Assembly: GCF_042453785.1 (NCBI RefSeq)
Contig: NC_091664.1
Span: forward strand, 29,684,501-29,748,500
DNA length: 64,000 bases
Origin: Malus domestica
Lineage: Eukaryota; Streptophyta; Magnoliopsida; Rosales; Rosaceae
Reading direction: 5' to 3'
Every line of letters begins with the position of its first letter. Position 1 is the first letter of the stretch. The notes under the pieces are model-generated. The model saw nothing but the letters and a program-made list of their open reading frames with translations. It did not search any database and had not been told where the DNA came from. Positions 9,910 through 21,056 of this stretch are shown here, in pieces. The position numbers were made by a program, and so were the translations under genes.

Positions 9910-12904
9910 ATGGGCGATTCGAGTGACTCGGTCTCCATTGACATTGATATGATACCTTTAGGAGGGAAGGTAAGCAAAGCAAAAAGCAAGGAATCAAACA
10001 CAAAACCCACCAAGAAAGCAATAATCTTTTTCCATTTCTGCGTTTCTCTCTCTAATTTTAATGTTTTTGTTAATGGGTTTTGATTTTTATCCTCTTTTGT
10101 TTGGTGTATTTTATGGGTTTGCAGGAATGTGTGGTGAAAACAAGCAAAGGCCTGGTCTCTGTGCTTGTTTGTGGGGATCAAGGAAAGCCTGCTTTGATAA
10201 CATACCCAGATGTTGCTCTCAATTGTATGCTTTCTGTTCTTGTTCCTTTCGATTTTCGGCCAATGCTGTTCTTGTTCTTATTGTTAATGATAAGTTCTGT
10301 ATTGTTTTGAGGGTGGTTGTAGAGTGTTTCTTGCATTGGAATTGAAGATACGCTAGTATTGATGTGTTGTTTGATTTATTTTGATTTTGGAGCTTAATGA
10401 ATTTTCTTCAGGGTAGTTGAAATGGCGATTTTATAGTTATTTTGAGCCAATGTAATGAAAAAGGTTGCATTTTTTGATGTCTGGGTGTAATTTGCTTAAG
10501 GGGTTTTAGTGTGTTCTTCTTCTGGATTAGTTGAAACGGCCATATTATCTTTATTTTGATCCAAATGAATGAAAAAGGTTGAATTTTTCGATGTCCTGGT
10601 GTTATTTGTTTTGGGGGTATTTAGTGTGTTCTTGTTCTGGGTAGTTGAAATGGCTGTTTATCCGTATTTTGATCCAAACGTATGGAGAAGGTTGAGTTTT
10701 TGGATGTCCGGGTGCTATTTGGTTTGTAGGTTTTTTAGTGTGTAATTGCCATTTAGTTCCGGTTGATTATTTAATCCTCGAAAGAGAAGAAAGAAAACCG
10801 GTTGATTCAAAGGGAATGTATTCTTTCTGCTCAATCCAAACTCTAAAAAAAAAAATCAATTTGTAGGCCTTTTATGCTACATAGTTTGCTTTTCATTGTT
10901 ATTTTTGATCCCAAATATGTCTTAAGTTAATGTGGTTTCTATGTGGCCTCCTCTTTGAATAGACATGTCCTGTTTCCAAGGCCTCCTCTTTTGCTCGGAT
11001 GCTGCATCATTGCTGCTTCATAACTTTTGCATTTACCACATCGATGCACCTGGCCATGAGGTCAGTTATATGCACCCATATATTCCGCTTTAAATATATT
11101 GTATATACGAAATTGAGTAAAAAAAATGTTGACATTTTGGTGATTTTAATACGGTTTTCTACCCCATTTGTTTTAAGAGTGTCTGCAGTTGGGAGCTGAT
11201 GTGATTTCTTCAGATGCCCCCTTGCTTAGTGTGGATGACCTTGCAGACCAGGTGGTCGAAGTGCTCGATTTCTTTGGGTAAGTTATTGATAACCTATTTT
11301 ACTGTTTCATATTTTGTTGGTTCCAGCTAATCAAACTTCCTTTGCTTTAATATCCCATACTGATTACGATTGGCTACATATGCATTTGTCATTTTGCATA
11401 ACCTGACAATAATAACCATTGGAGAGATACAATCTTGTAATTTGAGATGCGTCTTCCGCCAGACATTGCTATATGTGTATTTATAATGTTATTCTGACTG
11501 ATAATCTAGAGGAGATATATATGTATTTCACTCGCAGTTCTCCATAGGTCTCTTTCGCTCATTTGTTTTCTTCTCTTTTGAACTTAAAAATCAGGTTGAA
11601 AGAAGTGCTGTGCTTGGGTGTAACAGCTGGTGCTTATATCCTTACACTCTTTGCAGTAAGTTACCGATATTCTCATCTCCTTCGCTCCTTTGGTATAATG
11701 TGACATTCTGAATTAGTTATTGGCTTTTGTGATTCCAATTGACAGATGAAGTATCAAGAACGGGTGCTTGGGTTAATTCTTGTGTCTCCTATCTGCAAAG
11801 TACCTTCATGGACTGAATGGATTTACAACAAGGTTATAATTTCCGTTACTAAGTTGATATTGTTTATGTACTTTTGCTGGTAAAGGTTTTCCATGTAAAA
11901 ATAGATTGACCCATCGACCATGCTGCTTATGATTTCATGAACTCTAAATTTGCAGGTATTGTTGAACTTGCTATACTTTTATGGCATGTGTGATATAGTA
12001 AAGGAATGCCTACTGCAGCGTTACTTCAGTAAGGAGCTTAGGTCTGGCATACACGGTGGAGAGTCAGATGTTATAGAAGCTTGCCAAAGGGTAAGGAAAT
12101 TTCAACAATTTGTTGCTTGCTCGGTAAAGAGTGCTTGTGATGTGATGTCAACAAAGTGCTCATTGTGCAATGTACATGACTGAATCACTATTGATTCTTT
12201 TCTTGATGTGCGAATACAGTTATTGGATGAAAGACAAAGTTCGAATGTCTTGCGGTTCCTTCAAGCAACTAATGAGTAAGATCATCTCACTACTCAGAAA
12301 CATGTGTTCTGTCACAAACTTACATATATTCTAAATTTTCTCCAAATGCGAGATGAAAGCTGTAAAGATCATTTGAAGTCTTGTGGCATGTTTTCTTTAT
12401 GCATCCAAAGACGTAATTGAAAGTGTTTTTGCAGGAGGCACGACCTTACCCAGGGCTTGAAGAATTTGCAGTGTAAGACTCTTATTTTTGTGGGTGAAAG
12501 AAGTCCATTCCATGCTGAATCCGTCTATATGAATGCCAGAATGAACCGAAGAAGTTGTGCTCTTGTTGAGGTAGGTTCCGTGCAGTTTAACACATTTCAC
12601 TTATCTTCCCTCCATCAGTATACTTACAATAGGAATGCTTACCGTCTGCTGCCCTTGACAGGTTCAGGCATGCGGCTCGCTGGTAACAGAAGAGCACCCA
12701 TACGCAATGATAACTCCGATCGAACTCTTCCTCAGGGGTTTTGGGTACTACAGACAACCACATTTTACTTCCTCATCAAGTAACGACTCGAATCCCACCA
12801 GCCCCTCAAAAATCAATTCATGCATAGCGCCCGAACTTCTTTCTCCTGAGAGCCTGGGAATCAAGCTCAAACCGATCAAGACACGGGTAGCCATCGAAGT
12901 TTGA
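9910..12904 (+). CDS. NDRG/NDL-like protein (N-MYC down-regulated-like), 354 aa, 10 exons
   Basis: Exons: 9910-9969, 10125-10224, 10963-11060, 11189-11277, 11595-11655, 11746-11832, 11956-12090, 12220-12275, 12435-12570, 12662-12904. All junctions are GT-AG, and 1065 nt encode 354 residues, the usual size for plant NDL proteins. The protein begins [20 protein letters not shown] and continues [46 protein letters not shown] and [34 protein letters not shown] follows in the alpha/beta-hydrolase core. The nucleophile-elbow position reads GVTAG rather than GxSxG, as in the catalytically inactive NDRG family. In Arabidopsis, NDL1-3 bind the G-beta/gamma dimer (AGB1) and affect auxin transport; that role is inferred here. 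Intron 2 carries a three-copy tandem repeat. Confidence 0.93.
10412..10740 (+). repeat. Three-copy ~115-bp tandem repeat in NDL intron 2
   Basis: The unit begins GTAGTTGAAATGGC and contains ATTTTGATCCAAA, AAAAGGTTGA, TTTTTNGATGTC and TTTTAGTGTGTTCTT. Copies start at about 10413, 10527 and 10641 and differ by scattered substitutions. It lies wholly inside an intron and does not affect coding. Confidence 0.75.
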
Positions 12905-13751
12905 TGCGCGTGTGAATGCATGTATATGGCAGTATAATTTCCTTTGGATAGTAGCAAATTCTTTGAATGTAGGTTTGTCTATATGAGAGAAAAATTAGAT
13001 GGTTGGGGGGGTATTAGGAGAATTCTTTGAATTGTATGGGCCATTCATTTGTATACATTTTTATCTTTTGAATTGTATTTTAATTTTCCTCGACCTTTGC
13101 AATTCTGGGAGCCTGGTTAGCTTGGGGTCGTCTTTTTTTAATTGTATTTTAATTTTGTAAGAAGTTGACAACATATCCTGCAATGGAAATTTAGAAAAGA
13201 CAATTCTTCTGCAATTTTTATGGATAACATGAAATTATTTGTTGGCAAATTGTCGAAAGTTTTATGCTTTGAGGGAGATGCTATTGCGATTATCAACAGG
13301 TTAACGAAATTTGCATGGTGCTTCGAAATATTTTATACTATGGAGTCTTAGTTTTTGTACCGTTGAACAATAAATTACGGTTAAAAATCTGTAAATATAG
13401 AATACCTTGAATACACTATAAAATCCCATCATATACTACAAATATTATACGAATTTTATTTTCAGACAAAAGCAAAAAATACTCAAATTTATATTTTTCA
13501 GAAAAAGGATGTGATCATTGCATCTGAAAGTTAATTACAAAGTAGTGGGATGCATAAAAGAATTAACAAGAACGTGAATAAAAAGCTGCTTCACCACACC
13601 AAGTAACAATTAATCATTAAACCTCTCTTAATTTCTCCTTCCACTCTAATCCACCTAATTAAAACGTGTCTAAATCCTCTTAATTCTTGATTAATTCAAT
13701 AATTCCCCAAAGTAGTTAATCAAGTCTGGAACAACATTAATACATCTGTAT
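12905..13751. other. Convergent 3' flanks of the NDL-like gene and the His/Arg-rich gene
   Basis: These are the 3' ends of a plus-strand and a minus-strand gene. A near-repeat of AATTGTATTTTAATTTT occurs at 13071 and 13139. No further gene or RNA is seen. Confidence 0.5.
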
Positions 13752-14510
13752 TCACTGTTCATCATCACGACCGGCAATCTTGCATGTTCTTCGTTTCTTG
13801 GCAGCAGATTCACCACCTTCCCTTCTTCGTTTCGAGCCTTTCTTCCTCGAACTTGGCACGTCGTCGTCGTCATCAGGAACAAATCCAAGCAAGCTTCTTG
13901 GACTGCCGCCATGCTTCTTCTCGTCACTCTCGACTTTGCTAAGTTTTGATGTAGCAGCACCAAGCTGATGAGGATTAATTTGGTTCAGAAATTTTGTCAA
14001 CGCACTGTAAAGCCTTGCATTATTGTTTTCTTGGACGCCATTGACACTATTGTTGCATTCTTCCGACAACAAGAAGCTGTAGTCCCTCGCCTCCCTCATC
14101 TTCCGAATCTTCTCCTGCAACTCTGCCGGATCAAGCCCGAGGTTTTTGACATACGAGCGGAGAGACTCTCTCTTCATGCGGCATTCGTACCTACGTTTGC
14201 TTCTTGGTCTTGTGGGCACGCGCAAGACTTTCGTGACTAGGCCGTCCCGGTGATGGTGAGTCCCACGCTCAAGTTCAGGGAGATCATTATAGTCCCGGCA
14301 ATGGCGATCAGTCGGATGATCACGGTGGTCGTAATGGTCCCGATGACGGTGATGAGTCTCACGGTGACGGTAATGATCACTGCGAGTCCAACTGTCACAC
14401 TCACCATCACGGCTGTGGTGAGCCTCACGACCACGGTGACGGTGAGTCTCTTGGTGACGGTCGAAGTCGCGGTGGTGGCCGGAGAAGAAAACAATTTGGA
14501 TGGTTTCCAT
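13752..14510 (-). CDS. His/Arg/Asp-rich basic protein of unknown function, 252 aa
   Basis: A single-exon frame of 252 residues starting METIQIVFFSGHHRDFDR. I chose the ATG at 14510 because a TATA box (TATATAAGG, minus strand, 14618-14626) lies about 110 bp upstream and in-frame codons further up would precede it. Residues ~13-92 form a His/Arg/Asp/Glu-rich block of loose repeats (HRHRE, THHRHRDHYDHRDH). Residues ~100-150 form a more ordinary basic/helical segment (RRYECRMKRESLRSYVKNLG, LDPAELQEKIRKMREARD). The C-terminus has an acidic DDDDD run and two basic clusters (RKKGSKRRR, AAKKRRT) that look like nuclear signals. I do not recognise a family. The block recalls SR-like or metal-binding low-complexity proteins, which is speculation. 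Confidence 0.6.
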   Translation of the reverse strand: METIQIVFFSGHHRDFDRHQETHRHRGREAHHSRDGECDSWTRSDHYRHRETHHRHRDHYDHRDHPTDRHCRDYNDLPELERGTHHHRDGLVTKVLRVPTRPRSKRRYECRMKRESLRSYVKNLGLDPAELQEKIRKMREARDYSFLLSEECNNSVNGVQENNNARLYSALTKFLNQINPHQLGAATSKLSKVESDEKKHGGSPRSLLGFVPDDDDDVPSSRKKGSKRRREGGESAAKKRRTCKIAGRDDEQ

Positions 14511-14617
14511 GGTGGGAATGTGGTGAGTTGATGGAACTTCGATCGGCTTAGAGCAAGCTAGTAGGGTTTTGGCTTGTAGGGTTTGGTTTCTAATAAACGA
14601 CTTACCCCGATTGACGT

Positions 14618-14626
14618 CCTTATATA
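14618..14626 (-). promoter_or_regulatory. TATA box of the His/Arg-rich gene
   Basis: TATATAAGG on the minus strand, 108 bp upstream of the chosen ATG at 14510. It predicts a transcription start near 14590, which excludes longer in-frame N-terminal extensions. Confidence 0.55.
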
Positions 14627-14769
14627 GGAAAGAAAACATCATATTCCTATTCGACTTAGGAATTTGAAAACAAATAGGTTTCCTAATTTGGCTTGGATTA
14701 TTATGATTTTTCCTACCCAAATAAGGAAAATTTTCAGATTAGTAACTCGGTTAATAATAAAAAGGGAGA

Positions 14770-14908
14770 AAAAAAAAATTTTAACGAAACACTTCCGGTA
14801 CTGTTCACTTTTAACGAAATACTATATTTTTATCTTTTTCTGATATTATTCATTACATTTTTCATTAAAACTAAAGTTTTTTTTTGAACTTTTCGTTAGT
14901 TTTTTTAA
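14770..14908 (+). mobile_element. MITE, 'ACTTTAACGAAAAGC' family, copy 2
   Basis: This contains TTTTAACGAAACACTTCC, GGTACTGTTCACTTTTAACG and, at the other end, CTTTTCGTTAGTTTTTTT. It is more diverged and slightly internally shortened relative to the copies at 5594 and 38583. It lies between the divergent His/Arg-rich and TCX genes. Confidence 0.65.
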
Positions 14909-15109
14909 AGAAAAAATAGTGTTTATTGTGGGCCGTGGTCACTTTCTAATTGGGCTATTTTTCTTTTGGGCCTTAAACTGTTATTTTGTTAAAGGGCGTT
15001 TTACGACATGTCGTTTAACTAAACCGAGACCTCACCAGGGGAAAGGTCAAGGGCGGTCCCCACGCACACAGGGACAAAAATGGAAAAAGGCAGAAAACGA
15101 AAACCCCTC

Positions 15110-15118
15110 TTTCCCGCC
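15110..15118 (+). promoter_or_regulatory. E2F-type site upstream of the TCX gene
   Basis: TTTCCCGCC, an exact match to the E2F consensus TTTSSCGC plus C, about 95 bp upstream of the TCX start codon. Plant CXC proteins of the TSO1/TCX group are DREAM/MuvB-type subunits acting with E2F and MYB3R, so a cell-cycle-regulated promoter is plausible. Binding is not shown by sequence alone. Confidence 0.55.
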
Positions 15119-15213
15119 TTGCCGCCCACCCCCGTCCTCCCCACCTCTATTATTTTCACTCTCTCTCTGTCTAAAGTTCTAGAGAGAGACGCGGTGGAGC
15201 TTTATCTCCGGCC

Positions 15214-18200
15214 ATGGACACTCCTCTGAAGAACAATCAGACCACCCCCACCACACCTCTTCCTGCAAACTACGAGGTTAATTTTTCTTCAATTTTTTTG
15301 GTTTTTTTAATGAATGTTCTTCAATTTTATCTGGGTCAAATGGGTTCTGCTGGGTTTAGTTTTTTCATGTTCTTCAATTTATTTGCTAATTTTAGGTTTT
15401 AATTTGGGTTTTGAATTTTAAAATCTGGGTTCGATTCAATTTTAATTTTTTTCACTTCCAATTGTTCATTTTCCACTTCGCACAAATGGGTTTGTTGCAA
15501 TTTTTCACTAACTTTGATGGTTTCTGCAAAACCCTTTCGATTTTTCTCAATCTTTCGAGTTCATTGCGGTTTCGATGCCGTAGATTGAGAAGTGAGAATT
15601 GATTCCTGTTTGATGATTTCTGCAGGATTCCCCTGTGTTCAACTACATTAGCAATCTTTCCCCAATTGAGCCGGTGAAGTCCGCAGGAAATGATCATCAC
15701 ACTTTCAACTCCCTAGCTTTTGCATCTCTTCCTTCTATTTTCGCTTCGCCGCAGAATCTCTCCATCCCCGAAACCAGATTCGTACTTAGAAGGTAAGGTT
15801 TTAATCATATCTTATCTTACTGGTTTGCTGATTTTACTAGTTTTATTTGTGTAAGTTTTTGATGTTTTGTTCATGTTGTCAGGCACCACTTCTCTGATTC
15901 ACCGAAACTTGAGTCCTTTCAGAGTGGAAACCGAAATAGGAAAAGTGATGCAGTTCCAGTTTCTGTTGAGCAATCGTATTTAGGTACTGACCAACCGGAA
16001 TGCTTTGCATCCGGAAGTTCTTCAGATGCAGTACCAACTGAGAATTTGGAACTACCGGTTGAGTTTCTAAATACCTTAAAGTATAGTTCTGGTAGCCCAC
16101 ATAGCAATGATGTACATTCGAAAGGAAGGCATTCATTTTTTGAGAGGGAAGCGCAATTGTGCAGAATTCGCAGAGTTGAGCAGAAGAAAGACGCAGCCGG
16201 AGGCGATTTGGTTAGGTTGATTTCTGATGATCAGTTAAAATTTGATTCCACAACCATTAAAGAGAATCGTGCGGGGCACGATCCTAAGCCAGTAGATCCT
16301 GGAGAAATCTCTTTTATGTCAAAAATCCTACGAGACAATGATATTGAAGTCAAGGAATCTGCTGGTCCTATCTATTTCGGTGAACAATGCGGATCGGGGA
16401 AGGTCAGTAATCAACCAGAAGGTATTGGGAGAACTAAGGAAACAGATGAAGCTTCTGCGATACATTCTGGAACTTTATTGGAGAAGTTAAATGTTAATGA
16501 TCCAAGTGGTATTGTGGACGAAAAGTCGCCGAAGTGTATACATTCTAGCTGCAAGGTAATGTACTGGTTTGGCCAATATTTTTCGTAGAACTAAGTTTCA
16601 TACTTTTTCGATTTTATAGTAATGAAACAATCTTGTCTGACCATGTTCAGCCTAGTTCTCAGTCATACGCAATACGCAGACGCTGTTTGGATTTTGAAAG
16701 GCCAGCAACGTACAAAAGGAAATCAATAGATGCCTGTGGCGATTCTTCAGCCTCAGTACTGTCCAGTTGTGAAGTCGCCTCAGTCGAAAAGCAGTTGGTT
16801 CAAACTATAAAAGGTTGTGATTATTCATCTTCTCGGTTACCTGGTATTGGTTTGCACTTGAATGCTCTTGCAACTACTATTGAAAGTAATTTAAGTACGG
16901 TTGTCAAGCACGAGGTTCACGCTTCTGAGAGTCAAGCGATTAATTTGCCAAACTCCAAGATATCTAGTACTTCTTTGACTCCCAGTGAGGTTTCTCGTGA
17001 TGAATCATGTAAAGATAAAGCTCAGGTTGCAGTAACTTCACCCCAAATATGTGCACCAGGTGGTCAAGAACCTGACCATAGTAGTCCTGAGAAGAAAAGG
17101 CACGCGCCGTAAATTCTGATGACTGTTTGTATTATTTAGACCCACTCCCTTGAATTCGATTGTTTTAACATTTAATAGCTTGCAGGCTTAAGTTGCAGCC
17201 TGCTGGAGAAAGCTTGGCTTGCAAACGCTGCAATTGTAAGAGATCAAAATGCTTGAAACTGTGAGTTTTTTGCATACTTTATCTCGTAAACTATGAGTTC
17301 ATGTATGCATTATATCTACTAATTAGAAAGTTTAAAATTTATACTCGATTACAATTTTAAACTTTTGCTTTTTTGCCTGGGTTCATTTGTTTCCACTTTT
17401 TTCTTAGTTTGACATCCTGTGTTCTCTGACGCAGTTATTGCGACTGTTTTGCTGCTGGTCTCTACTGTATTGAGCCTTGTTCATGTCAAGAATGCTTCAA
17501 CAAGCCTATTTATGAGAACATTGTTTTAGAGAATCGCAAACTGATTGAATCCCGCAACCCACTTGCATTTGCTCCCAAAGTGATTGCAAAAGCCGTTGCT
17601 ATTCCACAGTATGCGGTTAGAATTCGTAACTGAGATAATCCATTGCATTTGCATTGTCCTATGAATCATAACCATTTAGACTCATAACTTTCCCTATGCA
17701 GGAGGAAACTAACTCGACTCCGTCTTCAGCTAGGCATAAAAGGGGATGCAATTGTAGAAAATCAAGTTGCTTGAAAAAGTACTGTGAATGCTTTCAGGTA
17801 CCGGAATTTGGCCTCTTTTGTATGAATGTACCGCTCTTGTAAATCTATTAAAGTTTCTGGTATATATCTACAAACTCATATGGTTCCTTTGATTTTCTTA
17901 CCAAGGGCGGTGCTGGATGCGGCATCCTCTGCAGATGTGTAGGGTGTAAAAACACTTTTGGTCGGAAAGATGGTGAGCAAATAGTCATACGGAATTTAAC
18001 AAATCATTTTATGTTTCTTACAGGATCCACAATTTGGGTACTTATAATTTATTCTTCTTCTTTATTCAATAGAAGCTGAACAAGCTGAAGTTGGAGGAGA
18101 TGAATCAGTAGATCCGAGAAAGGATGCAGTGAATGTCAGTTTACCAACAGTGAGGGATCAAGATCTCCTAATGGCACCTCCGGGGATTTGCAGGTTTTTG

Positions 18201-18596
18201 ATCCACTGATTCGTTGAACTGTATGTAACTTCTTTGAGATGTGTTGTAAAATATGTGAAAGTTAATTTGTTTTGCAGACCTCCTCCAGGCCAACTGACAT
18301 CTTCTTCTAAGGGGAGACCGAAAATATTTTCTCTGCACTCTGTTCTGTCATCTTCTCAGCATGAAAAGCATCTTCAGGCAATTCCAGAAGACGTAACTCT
18401 TGAGACGTTGGCTAGCAGTTGCTCACAACCTAGCGGTTTGAAGTCAACCTCTCCAAACTCAAAGAGGGTATCGCCTCCTCACAGCAGCGGTGAGTTTGGA
18501 TCAGCTTGGAGGGGTGGCAGGAAGTTAGTTCTGAGATCCATTCCACCATTCCCAACTCTGGAATCACCACGAAAGCAGTCACTTCCGCCACAATAA
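15214..18596 (+). CDS. TSO1/TCX-type tesmin-like CXC domain protein, 739 aa, 10 exons
   Basis: Exons: 15214-15276, 15626-15792, 15883-16555, 16651-17108, 17186-17260, 17435-17615, 17702-17797, 17906-17972, 18073-18193, 18278-18596. These give 2220 nt and 739 aa. The N-terminus has the family block [19 protein letters not shown] mid-region RRRCLDFE box is also typical. The DNA-binding CRC region has two CXC motifs, [19 protein letters not shown] and [18 protein letters not shown], joined by a linker with [11 protein letters not shown]. All expected cysteines are present. Family members (TSO1, TCX2/SOL2) are nuclear DNA-binding proteins that control cell division in meristems, flowers and stomata, within DREAM-like complexes. 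The gene is closest to that long-N-terminus subgroup; the exact orthologue is not decided. The start ATG is the only sensible one ([16 protein letters not shown]). Confidence 0.95.
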
Positions 18597-19320
18597 AAGT
18601 CGAAGAAACTCAAGTCAAAAGAAAAGAAATATGAATTCGGAAGAAGGATGCAATGAATGGTAGTTTACGGACAGCGAGGGATCAGGATCTCTCATTGATT
18701 TGCCATTCCCAACTCTCGAATCAACACGAAAGCGGTGACTTACAGAAGATTCAGTCAAGCACTCCAGTTTAACGCATTCTTTGCTGCATTGTTGTGATAC
18801 AACAACCATGTGGCTTTTTTGCATTCTTTATGTTACTACAATGATAGAGTTAATTGTTACTCTTAAAACGATCTCAAGTTTCGTAATACGTTTCCTTCTC
18901 TTATATGTAATTTCGTGTTTCTCCTCAAATTTTAGGCTCACCAATTGCAATTGACCTCTTCTTCTTTTTTCCCCGGAAAATTCTCTAATGGCGAAATGTA
19001 AATTATTTGTATTAGATGTAAATAAAAACCTATAATTACATTCTTTTTTACATGTTTTGGTGATGGATCCCACTAATCAAAGAGAAAATTAAATGGAATC
19101 TCAAATTTGCGTCATTCTTATTGGAGTGGAACATTCATTTACAATTGCCGAAAATATAAAACGGGATGTAAATATGATTTTTCATCTCAAATTTATAGTT
19201 TTCCATTGGAAATGCCCTTAATTATCAAAGATAACTGATTTCAGTAATTTTGGAGAGGGGGTCCTGTTAATTAAATGCCTTCTGATTTTTTAATTGATGA
19301 ATGGATGACACTAAATTAAC
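18597..19320. other. 3' flank of the TCX gene and AT-rich spacer
   Basis: Just after the stop codon (18630-18740) a worn duplicate of the end of the gene is visible. Words such as GGAAGGATGCAATGAATG, ACAGCGAGGGATCAGGATCT and CCCAACTCTCGAATCAACACGAAAGC match exon 9 and exon 10 sequence, so part of the 3' coding region was copied into the 3' flank. The rest is AT-rich with no gene. Confidence 0.5.
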
Positions 19321-19324
19321 TCCG

Positions 19325-19402
19325 TCTGTGTAAGTTTATCTTATGCTGCCTATCTCAAGCCCAGATAAAGGAGGAGAAGATGGGCGTCATGTAGTCGACA
19401 TC
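19325..19402 (+). mobile_element. 5' fragment of the LINE-tailed retroposon family
   Basis: CTGTGTAAGTTTATCTTA, then CCCAGATAAAGGAGGAG and GTAGTCGACA match, in order, the 5' part of the complete element at 55016-55229. The 3' half is missing. It lies ~200 bp upstream of the F-box gene start codon, possibly in its leader. Confidence 0.6.
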
Positions 19403-19603
19403 AAACAGTATACATGTATAAGAATTCAAGATTTGAAGAGGGAGTTTCCTCTTCCTAGTTGGATTACGTTTCCTTTTCAATTTGATTTGATTGTATTCCA
19501 TTTAATTACCTCCAAGGTGTGGTTTGATTATATTATCATCCTTCCACGACCAGCAGCTTATGGCTTCTTCTACATAAAGAAAATCGATCGCAGAGAAGCA
19601 ATC

Positions 19604-20659
19604 ATGGCGTCAAATAAAAAAAGAAAACTCCAAAATCCCACGGACAGTAAGGAAACAAATGAGGAACGCCAATTAAAATATGATATCATCCGCGAAATCC
19701 TCCGTCTCCTTCCCACTAAATCTTCCGTCCTGATGAGCTTTCTTTCCAAGCAATGGCAAAGTGCATGGTTTGCCCTCCCTGCAATACATTTAGATTTCGA
19801 CGAGGAGGGTGAGCCGCTTCATGATAACAATGACGATGACAACCACGTAGGTCGTCAACATGCAAAGTTCATCAACATGTTCAGTTGGTTTGTGGGTTTT
19901 CGCGAGAAAGACAAGCAGCAGCAGCAGCAGCTCGTGGAAAAATTCAGGATTCGAATGGTTAGGTATTCATTACTTGAGGACGAAGCTACTGTCGTAGACA
20001 AGTGGTTGACGTTCGGTCTCGAGAGAAGCGTCAAAGAGTTAGATATTAGTCTCCTTGGAGGAGGAGGGAAAGCAGGTTACACCTTACCTCAAACCCTTTT
20101 TACTTCAAAATCTTTAACCACCCTAAAACTAGAGCATGTGACGGTAAATATTGACCGCCATGGCAATCCTGTATCGCTTCCGTCTTTAAAAACTGTAACC
20201 CTTAAAACTGTCTGCTTCAACGGATATTCGTCTTTCAGAGGCTTCATATCATCTTCAGACGGAGACCTTTCCCCTTCCATTGAGAATTTGTCGATCGTTT
20301 CATGTTCTGATGTTGGTACCGACATGTTCTGGAATATTTCGATATACAGTTCCACTCTTAAATCTTTGGAAGTCATCGATTGCAATTGCAGGACTATTTC
20401 TGCTAGTGCAGGAGACCTTGAATCGATAACCATTGTTTCAGACTACGCAGATTTTAAGTTGCTGAACCTGTATGGATGCTCCAAAGTGAACTACATGGAC
20501 ATCCGCGCTCGACACCTAGGAACTTTTAATGTAGCTGAGTTCAGCCAAAGTGTGAAAGAAGCCACTCTCGACGTTCCAAACCGATGTACTTGTTTGTATG
20601 ACTGCAAGCTGCATGATCAGAGGTACATACTTTCACGCATTAGTGCCAAGCTAGTTTGA
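19604..20659 (+). CDS. F-box/LRR-like protein, 351 aa, single exon
   Basis: The likely start MASNKKRKLQNP at 19604 is followed by an F-box at ~30-70: YDIIREILRLLPTKSSVLM, then SFLSKQWQSAWFALP. The order DIIREIL...LPTK...SFLSKQW matches the plant F-box/RNI-FBD type group. Leucine-rich segments follow (SVKELDISLLGG, SLTTLKLEHVTV, SLKTVTLKTVCF, SIENLSIVSCSDV, TLKSLEVIDC). The FBD tail of longer members is absent. Such proteins are substrate adaptors of SCF E3 ubiquitin ligases; the target is unknown. A short CAG run encodes five glutamines. An in-frame ATG at 19343 would add 87 residues, but that stretch overlaps a retroposon fragment and lacks family similarity, so I prefer 19604. Confidence 0.8.
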   Translation: MASNKKRKLQNPTDSKETNEERQLKYDIIREILRLLPTKSSVLMSFLSKQWQSAWFALPAIHLDFDEEGEPLHDNNDDDNHVGRQHAKFINMFSWFVGFREKDKQQQQQLVEKFRIRMVRYSLLEDEATVVDKWLTFGLERSVKELDISLLGGGGKAGYTLPQTLFTSKSLTTLKLEHVTVNIDRHGNPVSLPSLKTVTLKTVCFNGYSSFRGFISSSDGDLSPSIENLSIVSCSDVGTDMFWNISIYSSTLKSLEVIDCNCRTISASAGDLESITIVSDYADFKLLNLYGCSKVNYMDIRARHLGTFNVAEFSQSVKEATLDVPNRCTCLYDCKLHDQRYILSRISAKLV

Positions 20660-20900
20660 CCAGTACCGAAAAGGAAGCAGGAGACTTCCGGTTGAGGGAC
20701 ACTGATCGATCGAGTTTTCAATTGCATTCATTAAATTTTGGAAGAAAGGTCGACATAATACTATTAAACAGAGTAAGCAATAGTACATAGAGAAATTTTG
20801 GAACGATAAAAGTGGATGGTGATAAGGAATAAGGATTGAAATATAGTTCTCTCTTCAATTTTTCTTCGTTTCTGATTGCACAAGTCTTGTTGTTTAATTT

Positions 20901-21056
20901 TAAGGAAAACTAACGAAAATTCCAAAAAAAAAAAAAAAATTTAGTTTTAACGAAAAATGACAAAAAAATGTGTAGTGAATAGTATCAAGTGAAGATAAAA
21001 ATGTGGTTTTTCGTCAAAAGTGAACAGTACCAGAAGTGTTTCGTTAAAACTCCCTT
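20901..21056 (-). mobile_element. MITE, 'ACTTTAACGAAAAGC' family, copy 3 (reverse)
   Basis: On the plus strand it reads GGAAAACTAACGAAAATTCC, then TAGTGAATAGTATCAAGTG, AAAAATGTGGTTTTTCGTC and AGTGAACAGTACCAGAAGTG, the reverse complement of the family pattern. It sits between the F-box gene and the F-box fragment. Confidence 0.7.

Noticed and set aside
14250-14531. 93-residue plus-strand frame opposite the His/Arg-rich gene
   Set aside because: Val/Thr/Met-rich antisense reading of the CAC/GTG repeat coding DNA; no independent support.
14511-14720. N-terminal extension of the His/Arg-rich protein up to 14720
   Set aside because: The extension lacks an ATG at its end, and the TATA box at 14618-14626 falls inside it.
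19343-19603. 87-codon upstream extension of the F-box protein
   Set aside because: It overlaps a retroposon fragment and lacks family similarity, while MASNKKRK at 19604 is directly followed by the F-box.
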